Shown piece after piece: positions 47,326 to 58,996 of a stretch of 64,000 bases of DNA. Source of the stretch: Ceratodon purpureus (Eukaryota > Streptophyta > Bryopsida > Pseudoditrichales > Ditrichaceae). The notes beneath the pieces were generated by a model that saw only the letters and a program-made list of their open reading frames with translations, was not told the origin of the DNA and did not search any database. Within the stretch, counting starts at the first letter, position 1; each line of letters begins with the position of its first letter. The stretch covers positions 261,201-325,200 of the forward strand of contig CM026426.1 of NCBI GenBank assembly GCA_014871385.1, read 5' to 3'. Position numbers and translations under genes: made by a program.

Positions 47326-47650
47326 CAAAGATGTTCCAATTCCCATTAAATCGATACACCTGATATTCATCTTTCGGCACCCTATGTCCACCTGTATATG
47401 AATCATAGTCCCACTTTGCCAGCCTCAAGCAAGCGTATTCGAGACTACTATCAATCTCCTTCTTCCAAAGCATAGAAACTGCACGAGCATTTTCAATATC
47501 TTGAAATGAAATTATTGCTGGCAGAGTCTAAGATGGTGAACAAACCACAGCATCCCACAGGCCATTTCCATTCGCCGTACGGTTGAGTAGATCTTCTAAA
47601 ATGGTCTCACAAGCTTCAACATCCAATGAATTGCACATCCTCTTTAAAGT
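47325..47650 (-). pseudogene. F-box-like protein fragment
   Basis: Minus-strand frame with ETILEDLLNRTANGNGLWDA, an in-frame TAG, then ISFQDIENARAVSMLWKKEI and SSLEYACLRLAKWDYDSY. The ARAVSxxWK core resembles an F-box helix pair, which in SCF ligases binds SKP1. It is short, interrupted and lacks a substrate domain, so identity is tentative. It lies just outside the left inverted repeat of the 47.7-63.0 kb element. Confidence 0.4.
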
Positions 47651-47727
47651 TTTCTAAACTATTAAAGATTATTTAAATTTTTTCATTATGATAGTAATGT
47701 CATCTACTTGTGACTCTCTACTTTAAC

Positions 47728-47751
47728 ACCATATTCGGTATTTTGGGAAAT
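47728..47751 (+). repeat. Left inverted repeat of the putative element
   Basis: Begins ACCATATTCG and continues with TATTTTGGGA after one base. It pairs with 62972-62995 at 22 of 24 positions. Just inside, TCCCAAAATA (about 47759-47768) forms a local hairpin with the repeat itself. Confidence 0.5.
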
Positions 47752-47781
47752 TTATCATCTCCCAAAATAATGCATTAGGTC

Positions 47782-48052
47782 AGGTCGAGCTAAAATGGGC
47801 ACAATGGTCTCATACTTGGCAAGGAAAATCTAATAAGCAATTTCCATTAAATTGCGAGATGATCAAACAGTAGTAATGAGAAATGAAAGAACCGGATGGT
47901 TTACTAGAAATATATGAAAAAGTACAAGGTAGGTCGAACCACCCTAAATGAACATCATGCAAATAACAAGAAATGGACACAACAGATATGCTGGGCAAAC
48001 TTATATTATATATATGTGTGGAAATACAATTTAGGTCGACACTCTTTAAATG
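47782..48052. repeat. Degenerate TTTAGG-type palindromes near the left end
   Basis: Three worn copies: half-site AGGTCGAGCTAAAA (47782-47795), AGGTCGAACC...CCTAAAT (47927-47950) and ATTTAGGTCGAC...TTTAAAT (48029-48052). Confidence 0.4.
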
Positions 48053-48242
48053 TTGAATCCGTGACGGGCCCTTTCAGACCTGTCCAAACATTCAAGTTGT
48101 TCAACCAACATAGTTGCCTACAGTTTCGAAAATATGATATACAATCAAAGAACATACGGACTTCAGTATAGTCCCATGCCAACAAATGTATGTTATCGGC
48201 TCTACTTCAGAAATCCAAACTACGAATTTCAACGCTAGATGT

Positions 48243-48421
48243 CGTTTAGGTCGCCTTGACCTAAACGGCTGCTATGTGCCAGTACATATGATATAGAATC
48301 AACGGTTTAGGATACTAAGTAAAAATCTACAAGAAGAACTATAGGTGACCTGTTGGTATTCTGTACTCGTAAAGTACAAACTTCAACGCCGAATGTAGTT
48401 TAGGTGGCCTTGACCTAAACT
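48243..48421. repeat. Two GGTC-class palindromes in a duplicated 154-bp unit
   Basis: 48243-48267 has arms CGTTTAGGTC and GACCTAAACG around GCCTT; 48397-48421 has arms AGTTTAGGT and ACCTAAACT. Both are preceded by TTCAACGC and followed by CTGC, so a longer unit has been duplicated. The outer base pair changed on both sides (C/G in one, A/T in the other). Confidence 0.7.
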
Positions 48422-48507
48422 GCTGCCTATAATGTGGTACAGATGATAAATAAGGAATGGACTTAAGTAGTGTTCCCTCCAACAAAGTATATGTAATTTG
48501 CTAGTAT

Positions 48508-50487
48508 TCAAAACACGGAATGACTATCAACACGGAATGACGGTCCTGGCCGATCTTGTTTGTGACCAACAAAGTGATCATCCTCTGCAAACTCCTCGCG
48601 CAAAGTTCCATCCTCCTGAAACTCGTCTTCGACGGAGTGAGCAAGCCGAGTAGATGGCCAAAAACCATGCTCCAAGGTAGGGACTGCATCAAAGGGGATG
48701 GCAAGAACCTCTTTAACATCGTTCCAGTAGTATGAGAGTGGCTCATAGATTCGACTGAATCAGAAGATAGCCTCTCCCAATGATCTACAAAACCCGACAA
48801 CCTCTTAATCACATCAGGCAGGTGCCGCATCTCGCGAGGCGCCACGGCACCAAGAACACACGGGGCCATAAAGATCGACCTTCTGAATCCTCCTTCCACA
48901 ACTTGATGCCACAACCATCTCCTTTTGGCAACCAGCCGTCGTCGTGACAAAAGATTTTATACTTCATGACTGGGCATCGTGAAGAATCCACATAGAATTT
49001 GAACTGATGAGCTTTAGTGTGACCCATTAACGTATCGTCGCCATCAAGCATCCACTTCGCGATGGATTTCTTGAAATCCGGGACCTCCTGAATGAGATGA
49101 AGAATTGTTGGTACAGCTTCAGTTTTCATGAAGGACTTCAGGAGGAGAGGTACTGTGGGGAAGTCCTCCCTCCGCAAAGCCAAGCTCCATTGTCCAAAAA
49201 GGGCATCAATATTGTCATGAGTATGGCCGACCAGCATGAAGTTCACGTACACTTCGCAAAACACCCGCTTCGCGACTAATTGGGACCAGAATGAAAAAAC
49301 AAATTTATTCTTGTTATCGCTGACAGCGTTATCCTTTTGGACGTTAAGAATGGGAGGAAGGACACTTGAGAGCCTATTGACGTCAACTTCTTCTGGGACT
49401 GGAACTCATCACATTTTGAGCAACGAGCAAAGTTGTCTCCTGCCCGTTTGGCGTAATATTATGGATAGCTAAGCCTCCTGATCTTGCTCAAGTTGTAAGC
49501 GGACATAGGAGGCAATCCATAGTCCGCTAGATGTTCAACGAAGATCGGAATCTGTTCCTTCCATTTGAAACTGGAATGTAGAACTTTAGCTACAACTGTT
49601 TCCCCTGTAGGCAGAACACGACTCTTGTGGGGCATGTGGTCGGCACGCCTATCAAGGATGGCCCCTAGGACGGCAGTTGCTACCACTATGTGATTTCTAG
49701 GTTTACGTAAACCAGTATTACCGTGACATTGAGCTTCGAAACCAGCAGCAGCATACTTGGCATTTCTATAAAATGTACTGGAGCTCACTCCCATAATCTT
49801 CATCCAGGCAAAGGGGCAAACATCTATGCCCTCTAGAGTCAGCACACTCCTCCCCACTGATTTCTTGTGATTCTCTCTATGCACGTCGAGTTTTATGTGG
49901 TTTTGGAACTGCACTGTGGTCTTGTTGTACATACGCTACCGTAGAGTAGAGATTTTATCTCTGGGATAGTGTTGGACGCACAGCTGAGCGCAGCACGTGT
50001 TTGCTGCTACAGAGTTGATTGATGGCTAGGTCATCAGAAACTCAGCGTGACGTGATATAGGTGGGGGGGTATTCCTAGAGGAGTTATCATACGATCGTTT
50101 ACGATCACGCAGGGATCCGTTATGCTCCGCAACCCAACGGTTATAAACATCATGTTCACTATGGTGCTGTAGACTAACTCCATCCAGATAGACGTGGCTG
50201 ATAGGCCACGTTTTGAAAGAGTACCTCCAATCATCCTCTGACTCTTCTTCGACTAACAAACGTGATACCTGGACGACAACAACGGAATCATCAAGGGGGC
50301 CAACCGTGTCAGATACCAAGCTGGACCGTGGGTTCCGGATCAAACCCTCTGCTAATGGAATATTGTCGTCACTGTAAATCGTAACAATCTTGTTTTGCCA
50401 CAATCTTGTGGATACAACCACAAAGTCTAGAAGCTGTGGGTTTAAGGGAGCTTCAACCGGTACCTCGTCATCTGAAGAGTAATCCAT
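48508..50487 (-). pseudogene. Transposase-like protein of the 'VGHTHDNID' family (DUF7869-like), interrupted
   Basis: ATG at 50487 opens an acidic N-terminus (MDYSSDDEVPVEAPLNP). The same frame continues through TAG at 50028-50026 and TAG at 49935-49933 into CVQHYPRDKISTLR, KLDVHRENHKKSVGR, EGIDVCPFAWMKIMGVSSST and KSRVLPTGETVVAKVL, then TAA at 49461-49459, then a Cys pair (ARCSKCDEF). After a deletion or frameshift near 49.3 kb comes VYVNFMLVGHTHDNIDALFG, which contains the hallmark His/Asp cluster, then FPTVPLLLKSFMKTEAVPT and FKFYVDSSRCPVMKYKIFCH. A further frame change leads to EVLAIPFDAVPTLEHGFWPS and a TGA at 48508. The His/Asp cluster and terminal repeats make a transposase role plausible; that is inference. 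A palindrome lies 93 bp upstream of the ATG. Confidence 0.6.
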
Positions 50488-50579
50488 TGTACCTAGAATG
50501 CAACAGATCCAATTACATGAGAACATATTATACTCCTTGAAGAGAATTTATCTGCCAGTCAGAGACCATGACCCACGCG

Positions 50580-50606
50580 CAGTTTAGCTCGACTCGAGCT
50601 AAACTG
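50580..50606. repeat. GCTC-class palindrome upstream of the minus-strand gene
   Basis: Perfect 13-bp arms (CAGTTTAGCTCGA and TCGAGCTAAACTG) around one central C, 93 bp upstream of the ATG at 50487. A promoter-proximal position suits a dimeric protein-binding site, but this is inference. Confidence 0.85.
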
Positions 50607-51205
50607 CACTCCGCAAAAACCGACGCGTTAATAGGTGCTCACATCGTCGGAATTCAGAGTCGCAGGCTCAGAGTACGCTGACGGTTTCCGCTCTCACACG
50701 TTTCCCAGTAGTAAAGAAAGACACTGCTAATACACCAAGAATTGCAACAATCGCAAGCATAGAACAACCAAAAATCAATGATGTGTGCTGATGATCGGAG
50801 AAAATTGAAGAGAACACGTACAAGAGAAACGGCGCAATACAGCTTCCGCCAAGAAAACAACGACCTCCAAGTGAGCGCCGAGAGCTCCTACTCGCGAGAG
50901 AAGCAAGTGAGTGTAGAGAAAAGACTTCAAGCGGCGACGATTCCAGAGGTCATTCTCTAACTTGTGACCGTTTTCATGCCGCTTCAGTTTTGAAAATAGG
51001 CGGGAATCATGCATGACCATTCGTCCCTCCACATTTGGTGGTGTGAGCGAGCGCGGGAAATACAACTTTCCATACTTCTCGGCCCTTTACATAGATGCAG
51101 ATGCGAAATATTTGGTGCATTAATTGTATCAAATGGGATGGGTTGGACACGTCATAGCGCGAGACAGATTGTTGACTTTTGGCCCCGAACTTATCATCTT
51201 CTATC
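50607..51205. other. Non-coding flank of the minus-strand gene
   Basis: No supported gene. Likely promoter and leader of the minus-strand gene or spacer. Confidence 0.35.
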
Positions 51206-51265
51206 AGGTTTCAGGGTTTAGGATTTAGGGTTAAGGGTTAAGGGTTTAGGGTACAGGGTTTAGGC
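51206..51265 (+). repeat. Short interstitial telomere-like tract
   Basis: About six TTTAGGG-type units, several imperfect (TTAAGGG, TTTAGGAT). The unit matches the plant telomere repeat, but the tract is too short and worn to be a chromosome end. Confidence 0.75.
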
Positions 51266-52340
51266 ATTTTTAGGGACATTAAATATCTTGTATATGGAAT
51301 AAAATTAATTCAAAAATTGTTTTAACCTATTTGAGTTTCGTGACTAAAGTTCATACAGGGAAGTACATCTTTGCAAATGTTCATATCTCCATGTACCTGA
51401 ATATGTATTTTTGCTCAATTTCATTATTATATATGATGTGGGAAATCAAATCATTATATGTGAGTTGATGAATAGTTCTTGATATACCTAGGTAGATATA
51501 TTTTTAAATCTAGAATTATTTCTTTATTCTAAATATTTAGTTAGATATAATTATCATGTATATATATTCATGTATGCTTATTTATGTCTTTATTTATTTC
51601 ATAATGTGTTCATTTCGCCATGAATGGTGTAGATTTGTTTTTTTGTTTCTGTTATTTAGGATAATTATATGTTTGTAGTATTTAACATATGAAAAGATAT
51701 TTTGGTTCATATAAATTTATAAATTTACATTAGTTTTTGACTTTTGGACTTCTAAGAATCAAAGTTAGGGAAGTATGATTTTAAATGTATTTATTATTTT
51801 CTAGACTTGCTACTACTAAATTTATTCTAAACCATGGAAATATTAAAATATGAAATATACAAATATGATAGCATCAAATGAAACTCTCTCTTTTATCCAA
51901 AACAACTCTGTTTTGAAGGCATTCCATTCCAAAAATAGTTTACAACCCACACGGGGGACACCTTCGGCGAGAGTTACCAAAAGATGAAAGTGATCTGTTT
52001 TTACATCTATGGTTGCCAAATATCGTATGATATAACGGTCCTGCTAACTACTTGCTAAAGTCCCCTTCCAATATCTGAGCTGATTAGCAGCAAGAAGTTA
52101 AACATGTGGAGTATATGGAAGATGCCTGCAAGTTCAGGAGCAAAGAGAAAAAGAGGATCAGATGGTATGATGTTTAGGGTTTAAAACCGACAAGTGCAGG
52201 TCAAAAGCAGGGACTCATCCTCTTGACACTCACCACGAACTCAGCATCAGGCAATGGAATTCTGCGCAAGACATACAGCAACCGTAATCTATTACTATGA
52301 AAACATCGAACTAAGGGCGAGGTTAAGGGTTACGAGGAGA
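51266..52340. other. AT-rich spacer
   Basis: No supported gene. A short minus-strand exon-like piece near 52230-52265 (RIPLPDAEFV between acceptor- and donor-like sites) might extend the neighbouring ORF. Confidence 0.35.
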
Positions 52341-52342
52341 TA

Positions 52343-52800
52343 ACATTTCACCTCGTCACTGATGTGGTAAACTCTCCAAATCCCCGCTCCCCTCCTCATT
52401 TGAATCAGCCATAGAGAAGACATCCCCGGAGGTGAGGGAAAACTTGATGTTGGAAGCGTTCATAATATCCATTTGCTCTAGAGTATGTGCAAGAGTCCAA
52501 TTCTACTCCACACCTGGCTGCATTAGGCGTGCAATGCGGTTCCACGCAGGAATGGCTACGCCGCGACCACGGGCGCGTTCCACCGCCATAAACCACGGAC
52601 GAAGCTCGTCCACTCCTTGTGGAGAAACAACCGGCTCCCACTCGTCTGGCGGGTAACTTGACACCCTAAAACCACCGCCCCCCCTCCTCATCACGGCAAA
52701 TGAACTAGAAGCAGATGAAATAGAAGGGAAGCTTAAGTTGGAACAACTGTTTCGTTGCGCTAAAGAACTTATGCTTATGAAGCGGCTCGGGCAGGAGGCT
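52343..52800 (-). pseudogene. Unrecognised short protein, one in-frame stop
   Basis: Frame beginning around MRRGGGGFRVSSYPPDEWEP and continuing through ARGRGVAIPAWNRIARLMQP; after TAG (about 52506-52504) the same frame reads NWTLAHTLEQMDIMNASNIK and ends at a TGA. A downstream exon-like piece with PLPDAEFVV loosely recalls glycosyltransferase family 90 (CAP10) proteins, but that is not enough to assign it. It lies in the AT-rich centre of the putative element. Confidence 0.3.
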
Positions 52801-52959
52801 GAATGCACCAAAGTAACGAAGGTGACTTTGGCCAGAGTCGGTAACGGGACTTTGACCAATGTGGACTTTTGAAAGTCCGGATTTACATAAATGTGGCATT
52901 TTAATTTATTATTAAAGAATTGATTAATGAGATTGTATGCTTGCACAAGCATCTAGAGC

Positions 52960-54140
52960 CTTACTCGATATCATATATTAATACTACAATTATAATTATG
53001 ATCATTGATTTAAGACGTTTCGTTTGAATCCATGAATTATGAATTTTGTTTTTTAAAATTATATGAATGAACCAAATATTCCATTTCCTATTAGAATGTA
53101 ATAAAATTGTACGAATATTAGTCAAGGTAGAACATTAATGAATTGATTAAGATTTATGTAATTTACATGCCAATCATACAAGGCATACCGTGGTTTTTAT
53201 ATTTGCTTCTCATGATTAAATATAAAAAATTCAATCTTCTAAAAAATGTAAATAATTTGCCATAATAAATGAATTGAATTCTATAATTCAATACTATTAT
53301 TTTTAACAATGTACTTCGTATATATACTTGAATATACTTGTATATCATTTAAGATTTGTATATACTTGAATATAGTTTATTATTCTCGTACTATAATCAT
53401 TAATTAAATATAAAATTGTAAATGAATATATTAGTACCTTAGTATACTATACTATATTATTATATTATAGATAAATTATGATACTAACATGTACTTTAAG
53501 AATATGATGATAACATTTACGTAAATATGTTTCCAATTAGAGTATAGTAAATTCATTTTCATTGCTAATAGTGTATTCATATTTGATGCTTTTGTTATGT
53601 AATTATAAATTATTATTTAAACTCTACTCTTGTGTAGTCAAATTAAATTTGTCTTCGAAGAAATTTTAACTTCATATATCTAAAAGGATTATTATGCTAA
53701 TTAAATTTGTAGACGTCTCATATTCAATTAATATTAAAAAAATTGGAATATAAACTAGAACTTAATTTGATTAAATTTCTTAAACCATTCATCAATACAT
53801 AAATAATAGTTGGAGTTCAATTTTGATTGAATCAATTAATTTTAATATATATGAAGATTTAATTAATTTCATGACAATGTTACGAGGCATTCAATGTCAT
53901 TAATATTTACTTCTCTTGAATAAAAATAAACATTGTCATCCTTTAAAAATTGTTAATAATTTGCCTACTTCAAAGTTTAAAATTGTGTATTTATTTCAAA
54001 ACCTTCAAATTGGCGTGAAATTTATTTGGGCCTCAATTTTAATTCTTACCTATCAATACACATAAATTTATTTTCCCACTCCTAAAGACCAATAATTCCA
54101 ATAGTTTCAACTCCTAGCATTTAAATTTAAATTCAAAACT
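52960..54140. other. Very AT-rich central core
   Basis: About 1.2 kb dominated by A and T with no gene and no palindrome copies. It separates the two divergent gene sets. Confidence 0.7.
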
Positions 54141-54270
54141 CTTAAGCCGTGGGGACAGGCTTTGGACCCCGCGGTGACGGGGTTTATCTTCTAGGCGGCG
54201 CGGTCTTTGGCCCCCGCGGGGGCGAGGAACAGTTCACCTCCACCCCCGACCTCGTCCACGGGCTTGCCAA
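54141..54270 (+). promoter_or_regulatory. Abrupt GC-rich island at the edge of the AT-rich core
   Basis: GGACCCCGCGGTGACGGGG and GGCCCCCGCGGGGGCGAGG appear directly after AT-rich sequence. The position ahead of the plus-strand genes suits a promoter or transcription start; no TATA box is assigned. Confidence 0.35.
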
Positions 54271-55500
54271 TTGTTCTTGTTTCTGGGTTTTTCTTTTGGC
54301 GCGAATTTGTTTCGTTGTAGTAGTTTGCTTAGTGTTTTAGGATTGTTTCCTGCGAGTTCTTTGGGTTTTACGTGATAGACTTGTTAGCTCCATTGAGGTT
54401 GAGTTGTTTCAATGTGACGTGATTAGTTGACAGGGTTTCCGGTGTTGAAGGTTTAGGTTTTCGGTGCATGGTTGAGAGGGGTTTGTGCGCGGAGGCTTTT
54501 TGAGGTGTATACCAGAATTGTTTTAGGGATTCTGTGCATACTTTGTTGCAGGGATATACTTTGAGGGTTGCGCGTCCGAGTGTTTGAATAGCTACAGAAC
54601 TATTAGGGTTTCATGTATTTTGTTAGGACAAACTTGCGGTGATTTGCATAGACTGCGGTGAATGAGTTCTGACGGGATCGACAAACGCGGAGTGTAGTGG
54701 AGATTGCGGAGGTGTACGAAGTACGGGTCTGTCGAGACTATTTCAAAGTCAGTCATCATCTTCCCCCTCTTCTTGCAGTTTTCTCTGTGTGTTCTTTTTC
54801 TATCGGTGCTATCTGTATCGTAAATTCAGTCTCTTTTTTGCAAATTCGGTTGGAAATTGGTTTTGTTGACTTCAAATCGTGTAATAGAATCCTGTCGTAT
54901 CATGTCCAGTAGTCTCTACAATGAATATGCACAAAAATCATGGACGACTTGAGTCTTCGCAATTGGATTCAGCCTGTGTTTGTTCGATGATTGACTGTAA
55001 TTGCCAAGTTTAGATAGGAATTCTCGTGTTATTTGTATTGGGATCAGAGTGCATGCATTTCAAGTGATTCTGAATCAGTGTTAGGACTGTTTTTTGCATG
55101 AGTATCATTGCTGTGTGAAGGAATTGATAGGTTTTATGGATGAGGTGACTGCATTCAGATGTAGTTGGTGTTGTAGTTGAAGTTATGTTCAATCACATCT
55201 TTTTCTGAATTGGGTACAATTTGGCGGCAATGTTCACGTTCACATGTTTCACTGTATGCTTATTAGATCCCGTTAGCTTATAATAGGAACTATACATATG
55301 GAATCCAAGTACATTTGTACTATTCACCCGTATTTTTCAGCACAATTCTACAACATTTCAATAATAGATTGCATGTTCTGATCCTCTGCAACCATTACTT
55401 TTTGCAGGAAGAACACAGTTGACAAGACATTCGTTCTCGAAATTGAATAAATCCATCTGGAAATGGCAGAGAGGTAACAAACCGAATGCCAATTTTGTGT
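54271..55500 (+). other. Leader-like non-coding region of the plus-strand gene set
   Basis: T/G-rich, no recognisable exon. Probably a long leader or first intron before the first recognisable exon at 55886; upstream exons carrying the start codon were not identified. Confidence 0.35.
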
Positions 55501-55522
55501 AAATCTCCGTATACAACGTCAA

Positions 55523-55843
55523 CAGTTTAGCTTGAGTCGAGCTAAACTGCAGCTTTAAAATAAAAAACTGTACAAAAACTGAATAAAAATAACAATTTCT
55601 ACACACTTAAATTGGAAAAATTCTGTTATACAACCCCTCAGTTTAGCTCGACTCGAGCTAAACTGGAGGTGCAACTCCCCTTAATTCCCTAGGAGAGTCA
55701 CCTACAGTTTAGCTCGACTCGAGCTAAACTGTGAGTGCTCCCTTCTAAAGTCCAAGCAGTTTAGCTCGACTCGAGCTAAACTGCTGGGATGTCATGTTTT
55801 ATAATTCTTAATTGAACCACCATATAGCTCGAATTGAGCTTAA
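55523..55843. repeat. Cluster of four GCTC-class palindromes plus one worn copy
   Basis: Copies at 55523-55549, 55639-55665, 55705-55731 and 55755-55785, with a worn copy at 55823-55843. The 55755-55785 copy has 15-bp perfect arms (AGCAGTTTAGCTCGA and TCGAGCTAAACTGCT) around a single C. The first copy has one arm mismatch (CTTGA). They sit just upstream of the exon at 55886, most likely in an intron. Confidence 0.85.
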
Positions 55844-57339
55844 TGGCTTTGAATTTGTCTAATGTTTATCGTCTCCTCCTTGCAGTGAGGAGAAAGCTCG
55901 GGTACTTGAGGCGCTACAACATTTCTTCAAGCATGTACCGGATGATGATGACAAGGATGACTCAAGGACGTTTGAGGCGTGGACTTTCAAAGACCCCTCA
56001 AAGGTGAAACGTTGGACCTTGCGTTGGGTCCCGCACACCCCGTATCTTACATTTGCTACAATCTTCAAGGGTGAAGTCGAAGATCCCCAGGTCATCGATA
56101 TGGAAATGAAGGTCGCTGAGTTTGACCATAAGGGGAAAGAGATTTTAAAGCTTATATGCTCACCTATGGGGAATAATCCATACGTCTTCACCATAGTAGT
56201 GGACGTAGCAGAGAACCTCTTCAACCCGATATCCTTAATGGAAAGTCTGTCGCCTTCTCGCTTCGATGAGATAGAGAAGACATTGAGGCAAGAGGTAATA
56301 GACAAGAAATGGGCAACAAAAGATGGACGTACTCTCCAGGCAAAGTCCCTAGCTTGGAAACTGAGGAATTTTGTCAACAGCCTTACGCTCGCCGCAACGG
56401 AGGCAAAGGCCAGGCTAACCCTGGACAAATCTCCAATAGACGTGTCTGGAGTGACAGCAACCGGGAGCCAAATGGGAAGCCAACAGACCGGACGCAGTAG
56501 GGGCAGAGCAATAGTTCCTTCGCAAAGCCGGGCCGCTCTTGCAACTCCCACACCCCTGTCACCAGCAAAGAAAAAAGGCCTTAAGAAGAAGACTGACAAG
56601 CCTAAACCCAAAAAAGACTTGCTCTTATGTGCGGAGGACCTAGCAACAAGTTTGAACTCTGTTCCCGTGGAACTCCCGAAGGAGAACAAGGCTGGAGAGA
56701 TCCTGGACTTCGATAGTGCCAATCGAATTTACCAGGGTTTCTTTGCTGATTGCCAGGAAGAGTTTGTCTTCAAAAAGGATGGGCAACCGAAGAAGATTAA
56801 TGTGGACGTGACGCGGTGCAAGCCCGCACCGGCACATTGGACTATTCGTGCATATGAGAAGCGGGGCATGGAGGAGATGAAGAAGCACTTAATCAACATG
56901 CCGGATAGGACACAGAAGCAAACCATGTGTGTGATGCCAGACACGAAGCTCAGACCCCGAGAAGAAGGTGATCTAAGGGGCTGTACATTCTGGATCATCA
57001 ATAGACAACACAGCGTTGCGGCGTCCAAATCACTCATCGAGGATAACGCTAGTGAAGAGTTGGTGAGGGACTTCGTAAAGTGGGACGCGTACATCGTTTG
57101 GACCCATGATTATGATAAGCTGCGGAAGATCTCAGCATTTTATAATCGAGTGAACCATCTGGCACCCTTTAAGCCAACTTGGGCGAGCAATATCATTGCC
57201 GTCAGGACAGTGTGGCTGAAGTATGGTAAGCCGTAACCAAAACATGCCGCCGCAGGTGCAACCGAGTCTAGGACTACAGGTCTAAGAAGAAATCCAGCCT
57301 CGAAGACTTACGACGTAAGTTCACTGACTCATTAGCATT

Positions 57340-57467
57340 AGCAGTTTAGCTTGACTCGAGCTAAACTGCTTGGAGTTTAGCTCGAGTCGAGCTAAATGTA
57401 TGTAAACTTCTTTGTTTTCAATGATCTGGTATATCTAACCCACTTTAGCTCGAGTCAAGCTAAAGTG
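57340..57467. repeat. Three palindromes inside one intron
   Basis: 57340-57370 (AGCAGTTTAG outer arms, one mismatch), 57374-57397 (AGTTTAGCTCGA with TCGAGCTAAAT) and 57441-57467. In the last the outer arms read CACTTTAG and CTAAAGTG instead of CAGTTTAG and CTAAACTG, a paired change that keeps the symmetry. Confidence 0.85.
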
Positions 57468-58900
57468 TAATTGCGTGAAAGCATCATCTAAGGAAGTTCC
57501 AGTGTGTATGGAGAACTTTGTGCAAGCAATCAGGGAGCGCTTTGCAATGATCAATGTGGCCAAGCATCAAGCCCTGGTGGCGAAGAAGGGAGGGAAGAAC
57601 AATATCTCTTTGACAAACGAGCTGAAGATCATCACATCCAGTGATGAAACCTGGGACCTGTGGAAGGAGGTGATCGCGTCTGCGGCATGTGGTGAACTCA
57701 TAGACCCCGACACCGAAGAACCTCACAAGAAATTTCATCAGAGTGTCCGTTTTGTTCCAGACAAGGATGGAAGGCTTCCTAGGGAGTTCTTCAAATGGAT
57801 GGGGAATTTGTTAGAGACGGATCACCAGAGACTCTGTAAGCACATCCTGCATAAGTCTAGGCCAAGTCGGAAGTACACATATCCGAAGGTTGTCATTAAG
57901 CAAAATTCGAATGTACTAGAGGACTACTACACGGTCAAGGAGTGGGTAGAGCGGAGAAAACGTAAGGTTGTAGCTCAGGGGGAACTGAACAAGATTAAAC
58001 CGACCCTACAAGTAATCAAGAGAGGCATCCTTGATGTACCGGCTTGGAAGCAGTTCAAGAAGGCTTACCATGTCTCCAAGGAGTCCAAGCATGTTTTGCT
58101 TGATTGGGGTATTCCGGACTCATATTGGACTAACTCCAGAGCTACACAGTATCGCAACGCGTCCGCCAAGGATCTCTCCCTACATGTGGTTGAGTTCTTT
58201 AGAACCTTCCTTTAGGTTTGAGATGGGTTTCAGAGTCCATCAGCTCAGATGTGGTTTCTCCCATTCATCAGGGAGCCTCGACTTACCTTCGGATCTTGGC
58301 CCTCCGATGTATGGAGGTTGTGGTGCGACGCTCTCACATTGGGAATCATTGACTTCCGGTTCCTTCCAACCTACAAGACGAGGCATAACTACACTTTAGA
58401 GAACCCCTTCTTCATGGAGTTCTTCAATATGGTCGATGACTATGGACAACCCCATTTCAACGATGTTCGGCACTGGCTTCTGATTTGCAGAGACGATGAG
58501 GACTTTGCCGAGGTGTTACCGCGGGTAGAGCGTAGCACCTTGAGTGGTCGCAAGAAAGTCAATTCTGAATATTTCCCCGCTCCTAATGAGCGACTCGGTG
58601 GACACCTTCCAAAGAGCAGAATCGCGTTGGAACCCGTCCGACTCTTGTTTTTCATTGATACAGATTTACGTGAGAACGAAATGTCACGGCCAAAACCTCT
58701 GAGCAAGTACAAAACGCCGGACCACCCACTGTGCAAGGACAACAGGAAGTTCAACGAAAGGAAGTACGCGCTGTATCCATCGGAGTTAAGGATGGTGTTC
58801 TACCTCCAGGTCCACGACACTTTCTACAATCACGGGGACGCAGTGTATCAGCTCTATGGTGGAACGAAGCCCCTATTGGCTGCCATGGTAAGTGTTTCCA

Positions 58901-58996
58901 CATTTTAGCTTGAGTCGAGTTAAATTGTTCTATAGTTTTGATTCTATGGACCGTGTATGCATGCACTTCTGCACTTTAGCTCGATTCGACCTATAG
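58901..58996. repeat. Two imperfect palindromes in the next intron
   Basis: 58901-58927 has TTTTAGCTTGA with TCGAGTTAAA; 58972-58996 combines a GCTCGA left arm with a TCGACC right arm, a hybrid of the two spelling classes. Confidence 0.6.

Noticed and set aside
51206-51265. A chromosome end or telomere
   Set aside because: Only about six imperfect units with unique DNA on both sides.
55523-55843. CRISPR-like array of regularly spaced repeats
   Set aside because: Spacing is irregular (about 116, 66 and 50 bp), repeats are palindromes found singly elsewhere, and the sequence is eukaryotic with no cas genes.
58213-58248. A tiny intron removing the two stops of the ParB-like gene
   Set aside because: GT and AG are present but the intron would be about 31 bp, shorter than plant introns; nonsense mutations are simpler.
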